From NCBI GenBank assembly GCA_025655595.1, contig JAHXIO010000005.1, positions 434,001 through 498,000 of the forward strand: a DNA stretch of 64,000 nt, written 5' to 3'. This stretch comes from Candidatus Thiodiazotropha sp. (ex Monitilora ramsayi) (GTDB lineage: Bacteria; Pseudomonadota; Gammaproteobacteria; Chromatiales; Chromatiaceae). The translations under genes and the position numbers were made by a program. The first letter of the stretch is position 1, and every line of letters begins with the position of its first letter. Shown one piece after another: positions 1 through 8,175 of this stretch. The notes beneath the pieces were generated by a model. It was given only the letters and a program-made list of their open reading frames with translations. It made no database searches and was not told the origin of the DNA.

Positions 1-2
1 TG

Positions 3-362
3 GCTAACATGGTCTTCAATATCATCCTGGTGTTTCCATTGGCCCATGCGGGATTGGCCCTCGCGACCACCTGTTCGTCTGCCCTCAATGCTTTTCTGCT
101 CTACCGGGGACTGAGAAAGGATAATACCCTACAACCAAGACGTGGCTGGGCAAGCCTGCTTGTACGCGCCATGGTTGCCGGGGGTATTATGGCTCTCTTC
201 CTGGTGTGGATTGCGGGTGATCTCAACTATTGGCTGGGTATCAGTTTCTGGGCTCGTATCCAATATCTGGTTATTTGGATTGGCTGTGCGGCAGCTATCT
301 ATTTTCTCTCTCTACTTGTCATGGGTGTCAGGCCCAACGATTTTCGATCAGTCAAACACTGA
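3..362 (+). CDS. murJ: Lipid II flippase MurJ (MviN), C-terminal part
   Basis: The reading frame is open to the left edge, so only the last ~120 residues are present. They contain hydrophobic membrane segments and the typical MurJ tail: a loop reading YRGLRK..., a QPRRGW stretch, then two more helices and a cytoplasmic end with GVRPNDFR. MurJ is the inner-membrane flippase that moves lipid II for peptidoglycan synthesis. In many gammaproteobacteria murJ directly precedes ribF-ileS-lspA; here the same set follows but two extra genes intervene. The call rests on family recognition of the C-terminus plus synteny; the catalytic cavity residues lie outside the window. Confidence 0.85.
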   Translation, partial: ANMVFNIILVFPLAHAGLALATTCSSALNAFLLYRGLRKDNTLQPRRGWASLLVRAMVAGGIMALFLVWIAGDLNYWLGISFWARIQYLVIWIGCAAAIYFLSLLVMGVRPNDFRSVKH

Positions 363-440
363 ATCCGTCAGCCTCTTGTCTACGTATTGATCTGTAAGCG
401 GAGGCGCAACTGTGCCTCTTTGGTCGAACTGGAGAGAGGC

Positions 441-1439
441 ATGTTTTATTTCATGTCGCGACACCTTGTTGCAGCCTTGCTGGCTGTCATGGCAGTGCCG
501 ACAATTGCCGATGAGATGAAGGAACCGGTACAACCAGCACCGATCATCCTCTCTGATTCAGGTCTTTTTGCTTTCGACAGCAACACGCTCGAGCCGCGAT
601 GGCGACAACTGAACGGCCAGCAAACCACTACCCCAGTGCTGGTTGATCGGCATGTGGTAGTGAGTGGCAGCGGCGGCCTCTATGCACTGGATGCCAATAG
701 CGGAGATATCGTCTGGCGACGGGATACTGCTGCACAAGGTTTTTCCGTGGTGCTGGATGAAAAACGTCTGATTCTTGCCGGCCGGGATGGTCTGCTTCAG
801 GTGCTGAGCAGCGGAGATGGCCAGGTTATCTGGGAGCAGCACTTCCCTGGTTGGGTCTATCCGCCTGCCCTGTTCGGTGATCTGCTTTTTACCGGAGGAA
901 GTCGTGGGTACCTTTGGGCGATCGATCGGCTAAACGGGGAAATCCGCTGGTCCACACCCCTTGGCCAGGAGATGGTCTACAGCCCCGTTGCCCTGCCGGA
1001 CGGTCGAATCGTCACGACCACTTTCGGACGGGAGGTCATCACCCTGGATCATCAGGGTAACACCCTCTGGCGTAAGCGATATCCAACCATATTGACCACG
1101 CCGCTGGTGGTGGAGAACCGGCTTATCTTCAGTGGCTACGACCATAGCCTGCTATCGGTTGATGTGGACAATGGCGGGATTGTGTGGACTCGTCAGTTAC
1201 CGGAGCGACTCTCGACTGACCTGGACTACCGGGACGGTGTACTCATTGTTTCGCTGGAAAGCGGCAGGGTGTGGGAATTGTCAAGCGAAACAGGTGAACA
1301 GCTACGCGAATACAGATTTCCTGGGGAACCCATCGACATGCTGCGATTGGCAGATGGTGGTTCATTGGGTGCTGTGCGGACCCGCGATGGACCGAGGCTG
1401 GTGAAAGCGGTTATTAACATGACCTCGAAAGAGAAGTGA
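441..1439 (+). CDS. Exported PQQ-like beta-propeller protein (BamB-like fold)
   Basis: About 332 residues. The ATG at 441 is preferred over an upstream in-frame start at 387 because GGAG at 431-434 sits 6 nt before it and the protein then begins with a signal peptide (hydrophobic LVAALLAVMAVPTIA, cleavage near ADE). The mature part consists of repeated blades with motifs such as LDANSGDIVWRR, IDRLNGEIRW, LDHQGNTLWRK and VDVDNGGIVW, the signature of PQQ-type propellers (BamB, dehydrogenase propellers). No catalytic or haem motif is visible, so it is more likely a scaffold or assembly protein than an enzyme. Its stop overlaps the ribosome binding site of the following cytochrome gene, so the two are probably co-transcribed. 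True bamB usually sits near der/hisS; this is probably a distinct paralogue. Confidence 0.75.
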   Translation: MFYFMSRHLVAALLAVMAVPTIADEMKEPVQPAPIILSDSGLFAFDSNTLEPRWRQLNGQQTTTPVLVDRHVVVSGSGGLYALDANSGDIVWRRDTAAQGFSVVLDEKRLILAGRDGLLQVLSSGDGQVIWEQHFPGWVYPPALFGDLLFTGGSRGYLWAIDRLNGEIRWSTPLGQEMVYSPVALPDGRIVTTTFGREVITLDHQGNTLWRKRYPTILTTPLVVENRLIFSGYDHSLLSVDVDNGGIVWTRQLPERLSTDLDYRDGVLIVSLESGRVWELSSETGEQLREYRFPGEPIDMLRLADGGSLGAVRTRDGPRLVKAVINMTSKEK

Positions 1440-1447
1440 GGAGAGAG

Positions 1448-1984
1448 ATGAAACATAAAAAAATGATCGTGGCGGCAACATCAATGCTATTTGCGGTATC
1501 TGCCCAGGCCGCGCCTTTTGGCGGCAAAGCTGATGTTAACTACGCCGCGGATCTCTGGGCGAAAATGAGTGCAGCCCGCTATACCGGTAAGAATGCAATC
1601 ATGTCAGTCCCCTATACGGGCACGCATCCCCACGGGGCGATACTCGACACTATCGATACCCGTCTCACGGTGGGTAAAAACAATGGCATTCTGATTATCA
1701 AGCGTAACTACGGTGGCGAGGGCGTCAGTAAGACCGCCGTTGCCGATGATCCTGAAAAGTATCTGAAGGCCGTGACTGTTATGTATCAGCGCAGGGGTTA
1801 CGATGCTGAAATTAAGGACTGGTTCTGGGTCAAGTATGGACCGGACGGGTCCGTACTGAAGAATCCGAAAGGTGTGAGCCTGGCTGGCCGGGTCGGTAAG
1901 GGGATGGCCAAGGGTTGTGTAGCCTGCCATCAAGCGGCGCCTGGAGGGGATATGGTCTTCAATCACAATCGCTACGCCAAGTAA
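1448..1984 (+). CDS. Cytochrome P460 family protein (monohaem, periplasmic)
   Basis: 178 residues. The ATG at 1448 follows GAGGAGAG at 1438-1445, which overlaps the upstream stop. A signal peptide ends at AQA. The C-terminal part carries the P460 family signature: DWFWVKYGPDG, NPKGVSLAGRVGKGM and a single c-type haem site CVACH at about residue 157, followed by a VFNHNRY tail. Family members bind a c-haem cross-linked to a lysine and oxidise hydroxylamine or detoxify nitric oxide; the precise reaction here cannot be read from sequence. It lies 8 nt after the propeller gene, suggesting a two-gene periplasmic unit inserted between murJ and ribF. Confidence 0.8.
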   Translation: MKHKKMIVAATSMLFAVSAQAAPFGGKADVNYAADLWAKMSAARYTGKNAIMSVPYTGTHPHGAILDTIDTRLTVGKNNGILIIKRNYGGEGVSKTAVADDPEKYLKAVTVMYQRRGYDAEIKDWFWVKYGPDGSVLKNPKGVSLAGRVGKGMAKGCVACHQAAPGGDMVFNHNRYAK

Positions 1985-2002
1985 CCGTTAAGCGCCTGTT
2001 AT

Positions 2003-2032
2003 CGACCGGGAGGAGTTCCACACTCCCGGTCG
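2003..2032 (+). terminator. Strong hairpin after the cytochrome P460 gene
   Basis: A perfect 10-bp stem (CGACCGGGAG / CTCCCGGTCG) with a 10-nt loop begins 18 nt after the P460 stop codon. There is no T-run after it, so it is either a factor-dependent stop or a 3'-end stabiliser. Confidence 0.55.
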
Positions 2033-2102
2033 AGTCACCACCAGATCCGCAATTCGCGACTCATCGTGCAGTTGGGGGGATGCCCTAATTATCTACATTC
2101 CC

Positions 2103-2137
2103 TATAATTGGCCGTTCCTGTAAGGACGGCTTTTTTT
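2103..2137 (+). promoter_or_regulatory. TATAAT box and terminator-like hairpin abutting the ribF start
   Basis: A consensus -10 box TATAAT lies at 2103-2108 (no convincing -35). Directly downstream, 2111-2117 pairs with 2124-2130 (GCCGTTC / GGACGGC, one G-T pair) to form a GC-rich stem followed by seven Ts at 2131-2137 that touch the ribF ATG at 2138. The only plausible Shine-Dalgarno, AAGGA at 2122-2126, is partly inside the 3' arm. A transcript starting about 7 nt after the -10 box would begin inside the left arm and lack most of it, so the hairpin should act only on transcripts arriving from upstream. Pairing and box are seen; the function is inferred. Confidence 0.5.
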
Positions 2138-3073
2138 ATGCAACTGGTTCGCGGACTCCATAATCTGAAATCGGCTCACCACGGCTGTGTCGCCACCATT
2201 GGAAATTTCGATGGTGTACATCTTGGGCACCAGTCTGTATTTCGGCACCTGATGGAGAAGGGGGTGGAGTTAAACCTGCCGACGACCGTGGTTACCTTTG
2301 AGCCTCAACCCAGAGAGTTTTTTCAGGCAGCAACCGCACCTGCCAGATTGACCCGGCTAAGGGAGAAACTACAGGCCATCCATGATGTGGGGATCGAGCG
2401 GGTGGTGGTGCTTGAATTCAATAAACGCCTTGCCGCTATGCAGGCGGAGCATTTTGTGGAGGAACTCCTGGTCGATGGGCTGGGCGCCCGTTTTCTCTCC
2501 GTGGGGGACGATTTCCGCTTTGGTAGTCGCCGACAGGGTGATTTTTCGCTATTGCAGCGCATGGGTACGCAGCACGGCTTCGAGGTGGAGAATATGAATA
2601 CCTACAAGCTGGACGCGGATCGGGTCAGCAGCACCCGTATTCGGGAACTGCTGACCGAGGGGAACTTCGAGACGGCGAATCAGTGCCTGGGTCGAACCTA
2701 CCGAATCTGCGGACGGGTCGCGCACGGTGACGAACGTGGACGCACCATCGGCTTTCCCACAATGAATGTCAATCTGCACCGGCGGGTAAGCCCATTACGG
2801 GGTGTCTATGCCGTGAGGGTCGACGGATTGGGTGAGGAGGCGCTACCCGGTGTGGCGAATATCGGGATACGGCCCACTGTGGAGGGTGATACCCGCTATC
2901 TGCTCGAAGTCCATCTGTTCGATTTCGATCGCAGTGTCTACGGAGCGCATGTCAGTGTGGAGTTCGTACAGAAACTGCGGGACGAGAAGAAATTTGAGAA
3001 CTTCGACGAGCTTCGGCAGCAGATTCTGCGTGATGCGGATGCCGCCAGGGAGATCCACGGCATCGCGAATTAG
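2138..3073 (+). CDS. ribF: Bifunctional riboflavin kinase / FMN adenylyltransferase
   Basis: 311 residues, normal RibF length. It phosphorylates riboflavin to FMN and adenylates FMN to FAD in the cytoplasm. The N-terminal nucleotidyltransferase half has GNFDGVHLGHQ (HxGH-type motif) near residue 25 and SSTRIRELL near residue 165; the C-terminal kinase half has GRTIGFPTMNV near residue 205 and the NIGIRPTVEG region. The ATG at 2138 is chosen over a TTG at 2108 because family alignment starts at MQLVRGL; the TTG lies in the promoter box. ileS follows after 139 nt, the conserved gammaproteobacterial order. Confidence 0.96.
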   Translation: MQLVRGLHNLKSAHHGCVATIGNFDGVHLGHQSVFRHLMEKGVELNLPTTVVTFEPQPREFFQAATAPARLTRLREKLQAIHDVGIERVVVLEFNKRLAAMQAEHFVEELLVDGLGARFLSVGDDFRFGSRRQGDFSLLQRMGTQHGFEVENMNTYKLDADRVSSTRIRELLTEGNFETANQCLGRTYRICGRVAHGDERGRTIGFPTMNVNLHRRVSPLRGVYAVRVDGLGEEALPGVANIGIRPTVEGDTRYLLEVHLFDFDRSVYGAHVSVEFVQKLRDEKKFENFDELRQQILRDADAAREIHGIAN

Positions 3074-3212
3074 GCTGGTCTCTCTGGTCCATCCGACTCA
3101 GCGACACCCCCTGAGCATCGAACAGTGCGTAAAATCGCAGGAAACTTTGCGCCTGACAGTGATTTAAGATTCAATACTCTATTTTTTCGCACCTTTTGAC
3201 AGGCGGCAGTAC

Positions 3213-6035
3213 GTGAGCGACTACAAGCAGACACTCAACCTACCCAAGACCGATTTCCCCATGCGCGGTAATCTGGCTCAACGCGAGCCGGAGAGACTGA
3301 AACAGTGGGAAGAGATTGACCTCTATAAAAAGGTACGCGAGGCATGCGCAGGCCGTCCCACTTTCATCCTGCACGACGGGCCTCCCTACGCAAACGGCGA
3401 TATCCATATCGGCCATGCGGTGAACAAGATCCTCAAGGACGTCATAGTTAAAAGCCGCACCCTGGACGGCTACGACGCCCCCTATGTGCCGGGCTGGGAC
3501 TGCCATGGCCTGCCCATCGAGCTGCAGGTGGAGAAGAAGATCGGCAAGCCGGGTAAGAAAGTGACAGTGGCTCAGTTCCGCAAGGCCTGTCGCGAGTACG
3601 CGAAAAAGCAGGTCGATGGTCAGCGGGAGGATTTCAAGCGCCTGGGTGTGATGGGTGACTGGGACAACCCCTATCTCACCATGGATCATCAGTTCGAGGC
3701 CAACATCATTCGCTCCCTCGGTGGCATCGTCGCCAACAACCATGTACAGAAGGGTTACAAGCCGGTGCACTGGTGTACCGACTGCGGCTCTGCGCTGGCC
3801 GAGGCTGAGGTGGAGTACCAGGACAAAGATTCTTACGCCATCGACGTGCGCTTCAAGGTCGTGGACGAATCGGCGCTGATCGATCGTTGTCACCATGTGC
3901 CCGAGGGGTGCGGCGAGGGGCCTTTGTCGATGGTGATCTGGACCACCACACCCTGGACCCTGCCGGCCAACCAGGCGGTGGCACTCAACCCGTCACTCGA
4001 ATACGCCGTGGTGGAGTGCGAAGGTGAACAGGGAAAAGAGCGTTTGGTCGTCGCCGACGCCATGCTGAAGGATGTGATGGACCGCTTCGGTGTCGAGCGC
4101 TATCACGTAGTGGGTTATGCCAAGGGCGAAGCCTTTGAGGGCTTGAGCCTGGAACACCCTTTCTATCAGCGTCAGGTGCCGGTGATTCTGGGTGAGCACG
4201 TCACCCTGGAGGCGGGTACCGGCGCCGTGCACACCGCACCCGGCCATGGTCTCGATGACTATGTGGTGGGTGCCCGCTACAAGCTTCCGGTGGATAACCC
4301 GGTGGGAAGTAACGGTTGCTTTGTCGATGGCACCGAGCTGTTTGCCGGTCAGCATGTGTTGCAGGCCAACGAAAAGGTAATCGAAGTATTGCAGGACCGG
4401 GGCGCACTGGTGCATGAGGAGCGGCTGCGCCACAGCTATCCCCATTGCTGGCGTCACAAGACACCGATCATCTTCCGTGCGACCCCGCAGTGGTTCGTCA
4501 GCATGGAACAGAACGGATTGCGCCAATCTGCCCTGCGGGAGATCGACAAAGTGCAGTGGATGCCCGACTGGGGTAAGGCCCGGATCCAGGGCATGGTGGA
4601 GAGTCGGCCCGACTGGTGTATCTCCCGCCAGCGCACCTGGGGTGTGCCGATCACCCTGTTTGTCCACAAGCAGACCGGGGAGCTGGCCCCCAATACCGTG
4701 GAATTGATCGAAGCGGTCGCAACGCGGGTCGAGGCGGCAGGCTTTGAGGCCTGGTTCAGTCTGGAGCCTGAGGAGTTGCTGGGGGATGCGGCTGGCGACT
4801 ATGAAAAGGTCACCGATACGCTGGATGTCTGGTTCGACTCCGGTGTCACCCATCGCTGTGTGCTGGAAGCCCGCGAGGGATTGAGCTTTCCCGCCGATCT
4901 CTATCTGGAGGGTTCGGATCAGCATCGGGGATGGTTTCAGTCGTCGCTGATGACCTCGGTGGCGATGAACGACTGTGCCCCTTACAAAGGGGTGCTGACC
5001 CACGGCTTTACGGTGGACGCGGACGGCCGAAAGATGTCCAAATCGCTGGGCAATGTGGTGGCGCCGCAGAAGGTGCTGAAGACCCTGGGGGCCGATATCA
5101 TCCGCCTCTGGGTGGCGGCTACCGACTACCGCAACGAGATGAGCGTCTCCGACGAGATTCTCAAGCGGACAGCGGATGCCTACCGGCGTATCCGTAACAC
5201 GGCCCGTTTTCTCCTCTCAAACCTTAACGGATTTGAACCGGCGGAGAATCTGGTCGAACCCTCGCGGATGATCGAGCTGGACCGCTGGGCGGTGGATCGC
5301 ACCCTGCAGCTGCAGGAGGAGATCGTCGAGGCCTATCAGCAATACCAGTTCCATCTGATCTACCAGAAGATCCACAATTTCTGCGTCAACGAGATGGGCG
5401 GTTTCTATCTCGATGTGATCAAGGACCGGCAGTACACCACCCAGGCTGACAGCCTGCCTCGGCGTTCCTGTCAGACCGCCATGTATCACATCATTGAGGC
5501 GATGGTGCGCTGGCTGGCGCCGATCCTCAGCTTCACCGCCGACGAGGTCTGGCAGTCGATGCCGGGTGAGCGGGGCGAGAGTGTCTTTCTGGAAACCTGG
5601 TACGTCGGATTCTTCCCGCTGGATCCTGATGACGGGTTCGATAGGGATTTCTGGCAGCGGGTGATTGATCTGAGGATGTCGGTCGGTCAGGCGATGGAGT
5701 CTTTCCGCTCTGCGGGTAACTCTTCGCTGGATGCGGAACTCGCACTTTATTGTGATGACGATCTAAAAGCCGTTTTGGATAAGCTTGAAGATGAACTGCG
5801 ATTCGTGCTCATCACTTCAGACGCAACAGTGCTTCCCCAGTCGGAAAAGCCAGGGGATGCCGTGGCAACCGACGATCCCGGATTGGCGGTAGTGGTTACT
5901 GCTTCGCCTCACGGAAAATGTGCGCGCTGTTGGCACCATCGGGAGGACGTTGGCCGGCATGAAGTGCATCCGGAGCTCTGCGGGCGCTGTATCGAAAACG
6001 TTGACGGTGATGGCGAAAAACGCCGCTTTGCCTGA
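3213..6035 (+). CDS. ileS: Isoleucyl-tRNA synthetase
   Basis: 940 residues, standard length for the bacterial zinc-containing class I enzyme that charges tRNA-Ile. Visible motifs: the HIGH signature in [10 protein letters not shown] near residue 65, the CP1 editing domain ([12 protein letters not shown] and [12 protein letters not shown] with the editing Asp region), KMSKS in [11 protein letters not shown] near residue 607, and a C-terminal zinc-binding knuckle CARCWHH..CGRC. The start is GTG at 3213, matching the family N-terminus [10 protein letters not shown]; the Shine-Dalgarno is weak (GGCGGCAG). lspA starts 21 nt after the stop, so the two are co-transcribed. Confidence 0.97.
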   Translation: MSDYKQTLNLPKTDFPMRGNLAQREPERLKQWEEIDLYKKVREACAGRPTFILHDGPPYANGDIHIGHAVNKILKDVIVKSRTLDGYDAPYVPGWDCHGLPIELQVEKKIGKPGKKVTVAQFRKACREYAKKQVDGQREDFKRLGVMGDWDNPYLTMDHQFEANIIRSLGGIVANNHVQKGYKPVHWCTDCGSALAEAEVEYQDKDSYAIDVRFKVVDESALIDRCHHVPEGCGEGPLSMVIWTTTPWTLPANQAVALNPSLEYAVVECEGEQGKERLVVADAMLKDVMDRFGVERYHVVGYAKGEAFEGLSLEHPFYQRQVPVILGEHVTLEAGTGAVHTAPGHGLDDYVVGARYKLPVDNPVGSNGCFVDGTELFAGQHVLQANEKVIEVLQDRGALVHEERLRHSYPHCWRHKTPIIFRATPQWFVSMEQNGLRQSALREIDKVQWMPDWGKARIQGMVESRPDWCISRQRTWGVPITLFVHKQTGELAPNTVELIEAVATRVEAAGFEAWFSLEPEELLGDAAGDYEKVTDTLDVWFDSGVTHRCVLEAREGLSFPADLYLEGSDQHRGWFQSSLMTSVAMNDCAPYKGVLTHGFTVDADGRKMSKSLGNVVAPQKVLKTLGADIIRLWVAATDYRNEMSVSDEILKRTADAYRRIRNTARFLLSNLNGFEPAENLVEPSRMIELDRWAVDRTLQLQEEIVEAYQQYQFHLIYQKIHNFCVNEMGGFYLDVIKDRQYTTQADSLPRRSCQTAMYHIIEAMVRWLAPILSFTADEVWQSMPGERGESVFLETWYVGFFPLDPDDGFDRDFWQRVIDLRMSVGQAMESFRSAGNSSLDAELALYCDDDLKAVLDKLEDELRFVLITSDATVLPQSEKPGDAVATDDPGLAVVVTASPHGKCARCWHHREDVGRHEVHPELCGRCIENVDGDGEKRRFA

Positions 6036-6056
6036 TTCAGAATTGAGGTAGAAGGA

Positions 6057-6524
6057 ATGACTCGCTGGCTCTGGCTCTCACTGATCGTGATCCTGCTGGA
6101 TCAGGCTACTAAACAGATAGCCGAAAGCTTACTGACCTTTCGTGAATCCGTCTACGTGCTGCCTTTCTTCGATTTTACCCTGCTCTACAACAAGGGGGCG
6201 GCATTCAGTTTCCTCAGTGACCAGGGCGGTTGGCAGCGCTGGTTTTTCATCGTACTCGCACTGATCGTCACGGGTGTCATGCTGGCCTGGATGTTTCGTT
6301 TGAAGCGTGAAGAGAAGTGGACTGCGGTTGCCCTGGCGCTGATCATCGGCGGGGCAGTGGGGAATGTCATCGACCGCATCCTGTTGGGCCAGGTGATCGA
6401 CTTCATCCATCTCCACTACCAGAATTACTATTGGCCTGCCTTTAATATCGCCGATTCTGCCATCTTTGTGGGTGTGGTGATCATGCTCTATGACGCCCTG
6501 GTGCTGAGTAGAAAACGACAGTAA
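6057..6524 (+). CDS. lspA: Lipoprotein signal peptidase II
   Basis: 155 residues. This inner-membrane aspartyl protease removes signal peptides from diacylglyceryl-prolipoproteins. Four hydrophobic helices are evident and both catalytic motifs are intact: GNVIDR (Asp106) and FNIADS (Asp133), plus the conserved YNKGAAFSF loop. It is the last gene of the ribF-ileS-lspA cluster; the fkpB and ispH genes that often follow are absent here. Confidence 0.97.
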   Translation: MTRWLWLSLIVILLDQATKQIAESLLTFRESVYVLPFFDFTLLYNKGAAFSFLSDQGGWQRWFFIVLALIVTGVMLAWMFRLKREEKWTAVALALIIGGAVGNVIDRILLGQVIDFIHLHYQNYYWPAFNIADSAIFVGVVIMLYDALVLSRKRQ

Positions 6525-6958
6525 TCGGGCGCACGGAATTTTTCCGATTTATACATCCTCCAAGTAGGTGCTGTCCTTGTGCGTACTCTTTTCCTTCACG
6601 CGCCCCGCGCACGGCGGTTTCCACAGCGGTATTGGCATAATGTCAACATGTCTATCTGATGTGGGTGGAATTACCCTGCCGCATACATGAAGTCTTGTCC
6701 GGTGTGTCGAATTCCGCCCATGTCCAACTGCTACAACAAGCGGATGAAAGACTGGGTATCTGCGGTTGCCGGTATGTCGGTTTGGATATTGCGGGACTGG
6801 CTATATATGAGGTGCTTATTCATGGTTTGTCGTATGAAAGCGACATAGAGTGATACTGTAGCAAGGATGCAATAGTAAATTAGTAATTACTTAATCTCCG
6901 GGATTCATAATCGCGTCTCGAAACCGATTTCTGTTTCTGAAACCTACGGAGTTATTTA
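6525..6958. other. Intergenic region upstream of the porin gene
   Basis: 434 bases without a convincing gene. A 64-codon frame at 6659-6853 has no ribosome binding site, no recognisable family and no membrane or coiled-coil pattern. Near the porin end are the palindrome AGTAATTACT at 6882-6891 and a possible -10 (CATAAT, 6906-6911), so the porin promoter probably lies at about 6880-6912. Confidence 0.5.
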
Positions 6959-7978
6959 ATGAAAAAAATCCTCTCTCTGGCAATCGCAGCCGTCCTGGTC
7001 GCGCCCGCGGCCGTGATGGCCGAGGCCACACTGTATGGTAAGGGCCACATGATCATCGCCAACACTGATGACGGTAATGATGATGTTTGGAGTGTCGACA
7101 GCATCGATTCCCGCGTCGGCATCAAAGGCAGTGAAGACCTGGGTGACGGCCTTAAAGCTGTCTACAAGTTCGAGTTCAAGATCAATCACGATGACGGCTC
7201 TGGTCTGGGCGATCGTAATCAGTATGTCGGTCTGGCCGGCGGTTTCGGTACTCTGTTGCTGGGCCGTCACGACACCCCGCTGAAGATGGCGCAGGGCAAG
7301 TTCGACCAGTTTGGCGATCTCCCTGGCGATATCAAGGGCGTCATTCCTGGAGAGGATCGAGTTGACAATGTTATCGCTTACGTCTCCCCCGATTTAAATG
7401 GCCTCACTCTTGTGGGCGCCGCCATTGCCGGTGAAGAGGGTGATGATGACCCGGCCTTTGATCCTGAGCTGACCGGTCTGTTCGATCACATCTCCATTGC
7501 TGGTATGTACAGCAACGGTCCGATCTACGCCTCATTGGCTTACAACACCTATGATCTGGGTGGATACAACGTCGAGCCTTCCCTGCTGCGCGGTACGTTT
7601 ATCTGGAAGGGTGGCATGTGGCAAGTCGGTGGTATGTTCAGCAGCTTTGACTTCGACAATGCGGGCGAAGATGCCGATGCCTACGGTGTAAGTGGCAACA
7701 TTAAGGTAGGCAGTAACGGTAAGTTCAAAGTGCAGTATTTAGCAGGCGACGCCCCCGTGACGAAAGTCAGTAAGCTGGCCGCCATTAACGATTTCTCACC
7801 CAATGTGACTACACCTGACGGCACCAAAGACAATGATGTCACCCAGATCAGTGTCGGTTATGAACATAAAATGAGCAAGCGTACGACGCTGCATGCCGGG
7901 TACACCACATGGGAAGATGATTCGAGTCCGGCAAATGAGAAGGATACCTTGTTCGCAGGTATCATCCACAAGTTCTGA
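6959..7978 (+). CDS. Gram-negative general porin (trimeric outer-membrane porin family)
   Basis: 339 residues with a classic signal peptide (MKKILSLAIAAVLVAPAAVMA) and a mature start EATLYGKGHM typical of Neisseria/Rhodobacter-type porins. Conserved family features: SRVGIKGSEDLGDGLKA, YKFEFKI, RNQYVGLAGGFGTLLLGRHD (loop L3 region) and a C-terminal beta-strand ending in phenylalanine (HKF) for BAM recognition. GGAG at 6948-6951 is 7 nt before the ATG. It is acidic and rich in Asp/Gly, common for porins of marine or sulfidic habitats. It is monocistronic, bounded by a terminator at 8007-8030. Substrate selectivity cannot be told from sequence. Confidence 0.92.
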   Translation: MKKILSLAIAAVLVAPAAVMAEATLYGKGHMIIANTDDGNDDVWSVDSIDSRVGIKGSEDLGDGLKAVYKFEFKINHDDGSGLGDRNQYVGLAGGFGTLLLGRHDTPLKMAQGKFDQFGDLPGDIKGVIPGEDRVDNVIAYVSPDLNGLTLVGAAIAGEEGDDDPAFDPELTGLFDHISIAGMYSNGPIYASLAYNTYDLGGYNVEPSLLRGTFIWKGGMWQVGGMFSSFDFDNAGEDADAYGVSGNIKVGSNGKFKVQYLAGDAPVTKVSKLAAINDFSPNVTTPDGTKDNDVTQISVGYEHKMSKRTTLHAGYTTWEDDSSPANEKDTLFAGIIHKF

Positions 7979-8006
7979 TCTTCATTGCGGTTAGTGTGGT
8001 TGAGAA

Positions 8007-8030
8007 GCGGGGCCTTCTGGCCCCGCCTTT
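8007..8030 (+). terminator. Rho-independent terminator after the porin gene
   Basis: Perfect 8-bp GC stem (GCGGGGCC / GGCCCCGC) with TTCT tetraloop, followed by CTTT. It starts 28 nt after the porin stop. Confidence 0.75.
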
Positions 8031-8175
8031 ATGCACGTTTTTTTGAGCGCTGTGTGTTCCCCAAACCAAAGAGAGGATTGCTCATTACGGTGTAGATCGA
8101 CTGTGAGGAATAACTGCGGATACTTAGCACGAACGTTCACCGAGAGCCGCAGCAAGTCAACAGTCAATTACAGGT

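Noticed and set aside
3196..3201. TTGACA as -35 box for ileS
   Set aside because: It ends 11 nt before the GTG start, leaving no room for a -10 box and transcription start.
3993..5003. 336-codon frame antisense to ileS
   Set aside because: Shadow of a strongly conserved gene; composition is His/Gln-rich as expected from complementing GC-rich codons.
6659..6853. 64-codon frame between lspA and the porin gene
   Set aside because: No ribosome binding site, no recognisable domain, and overlaps the likely upstream region of the porin.
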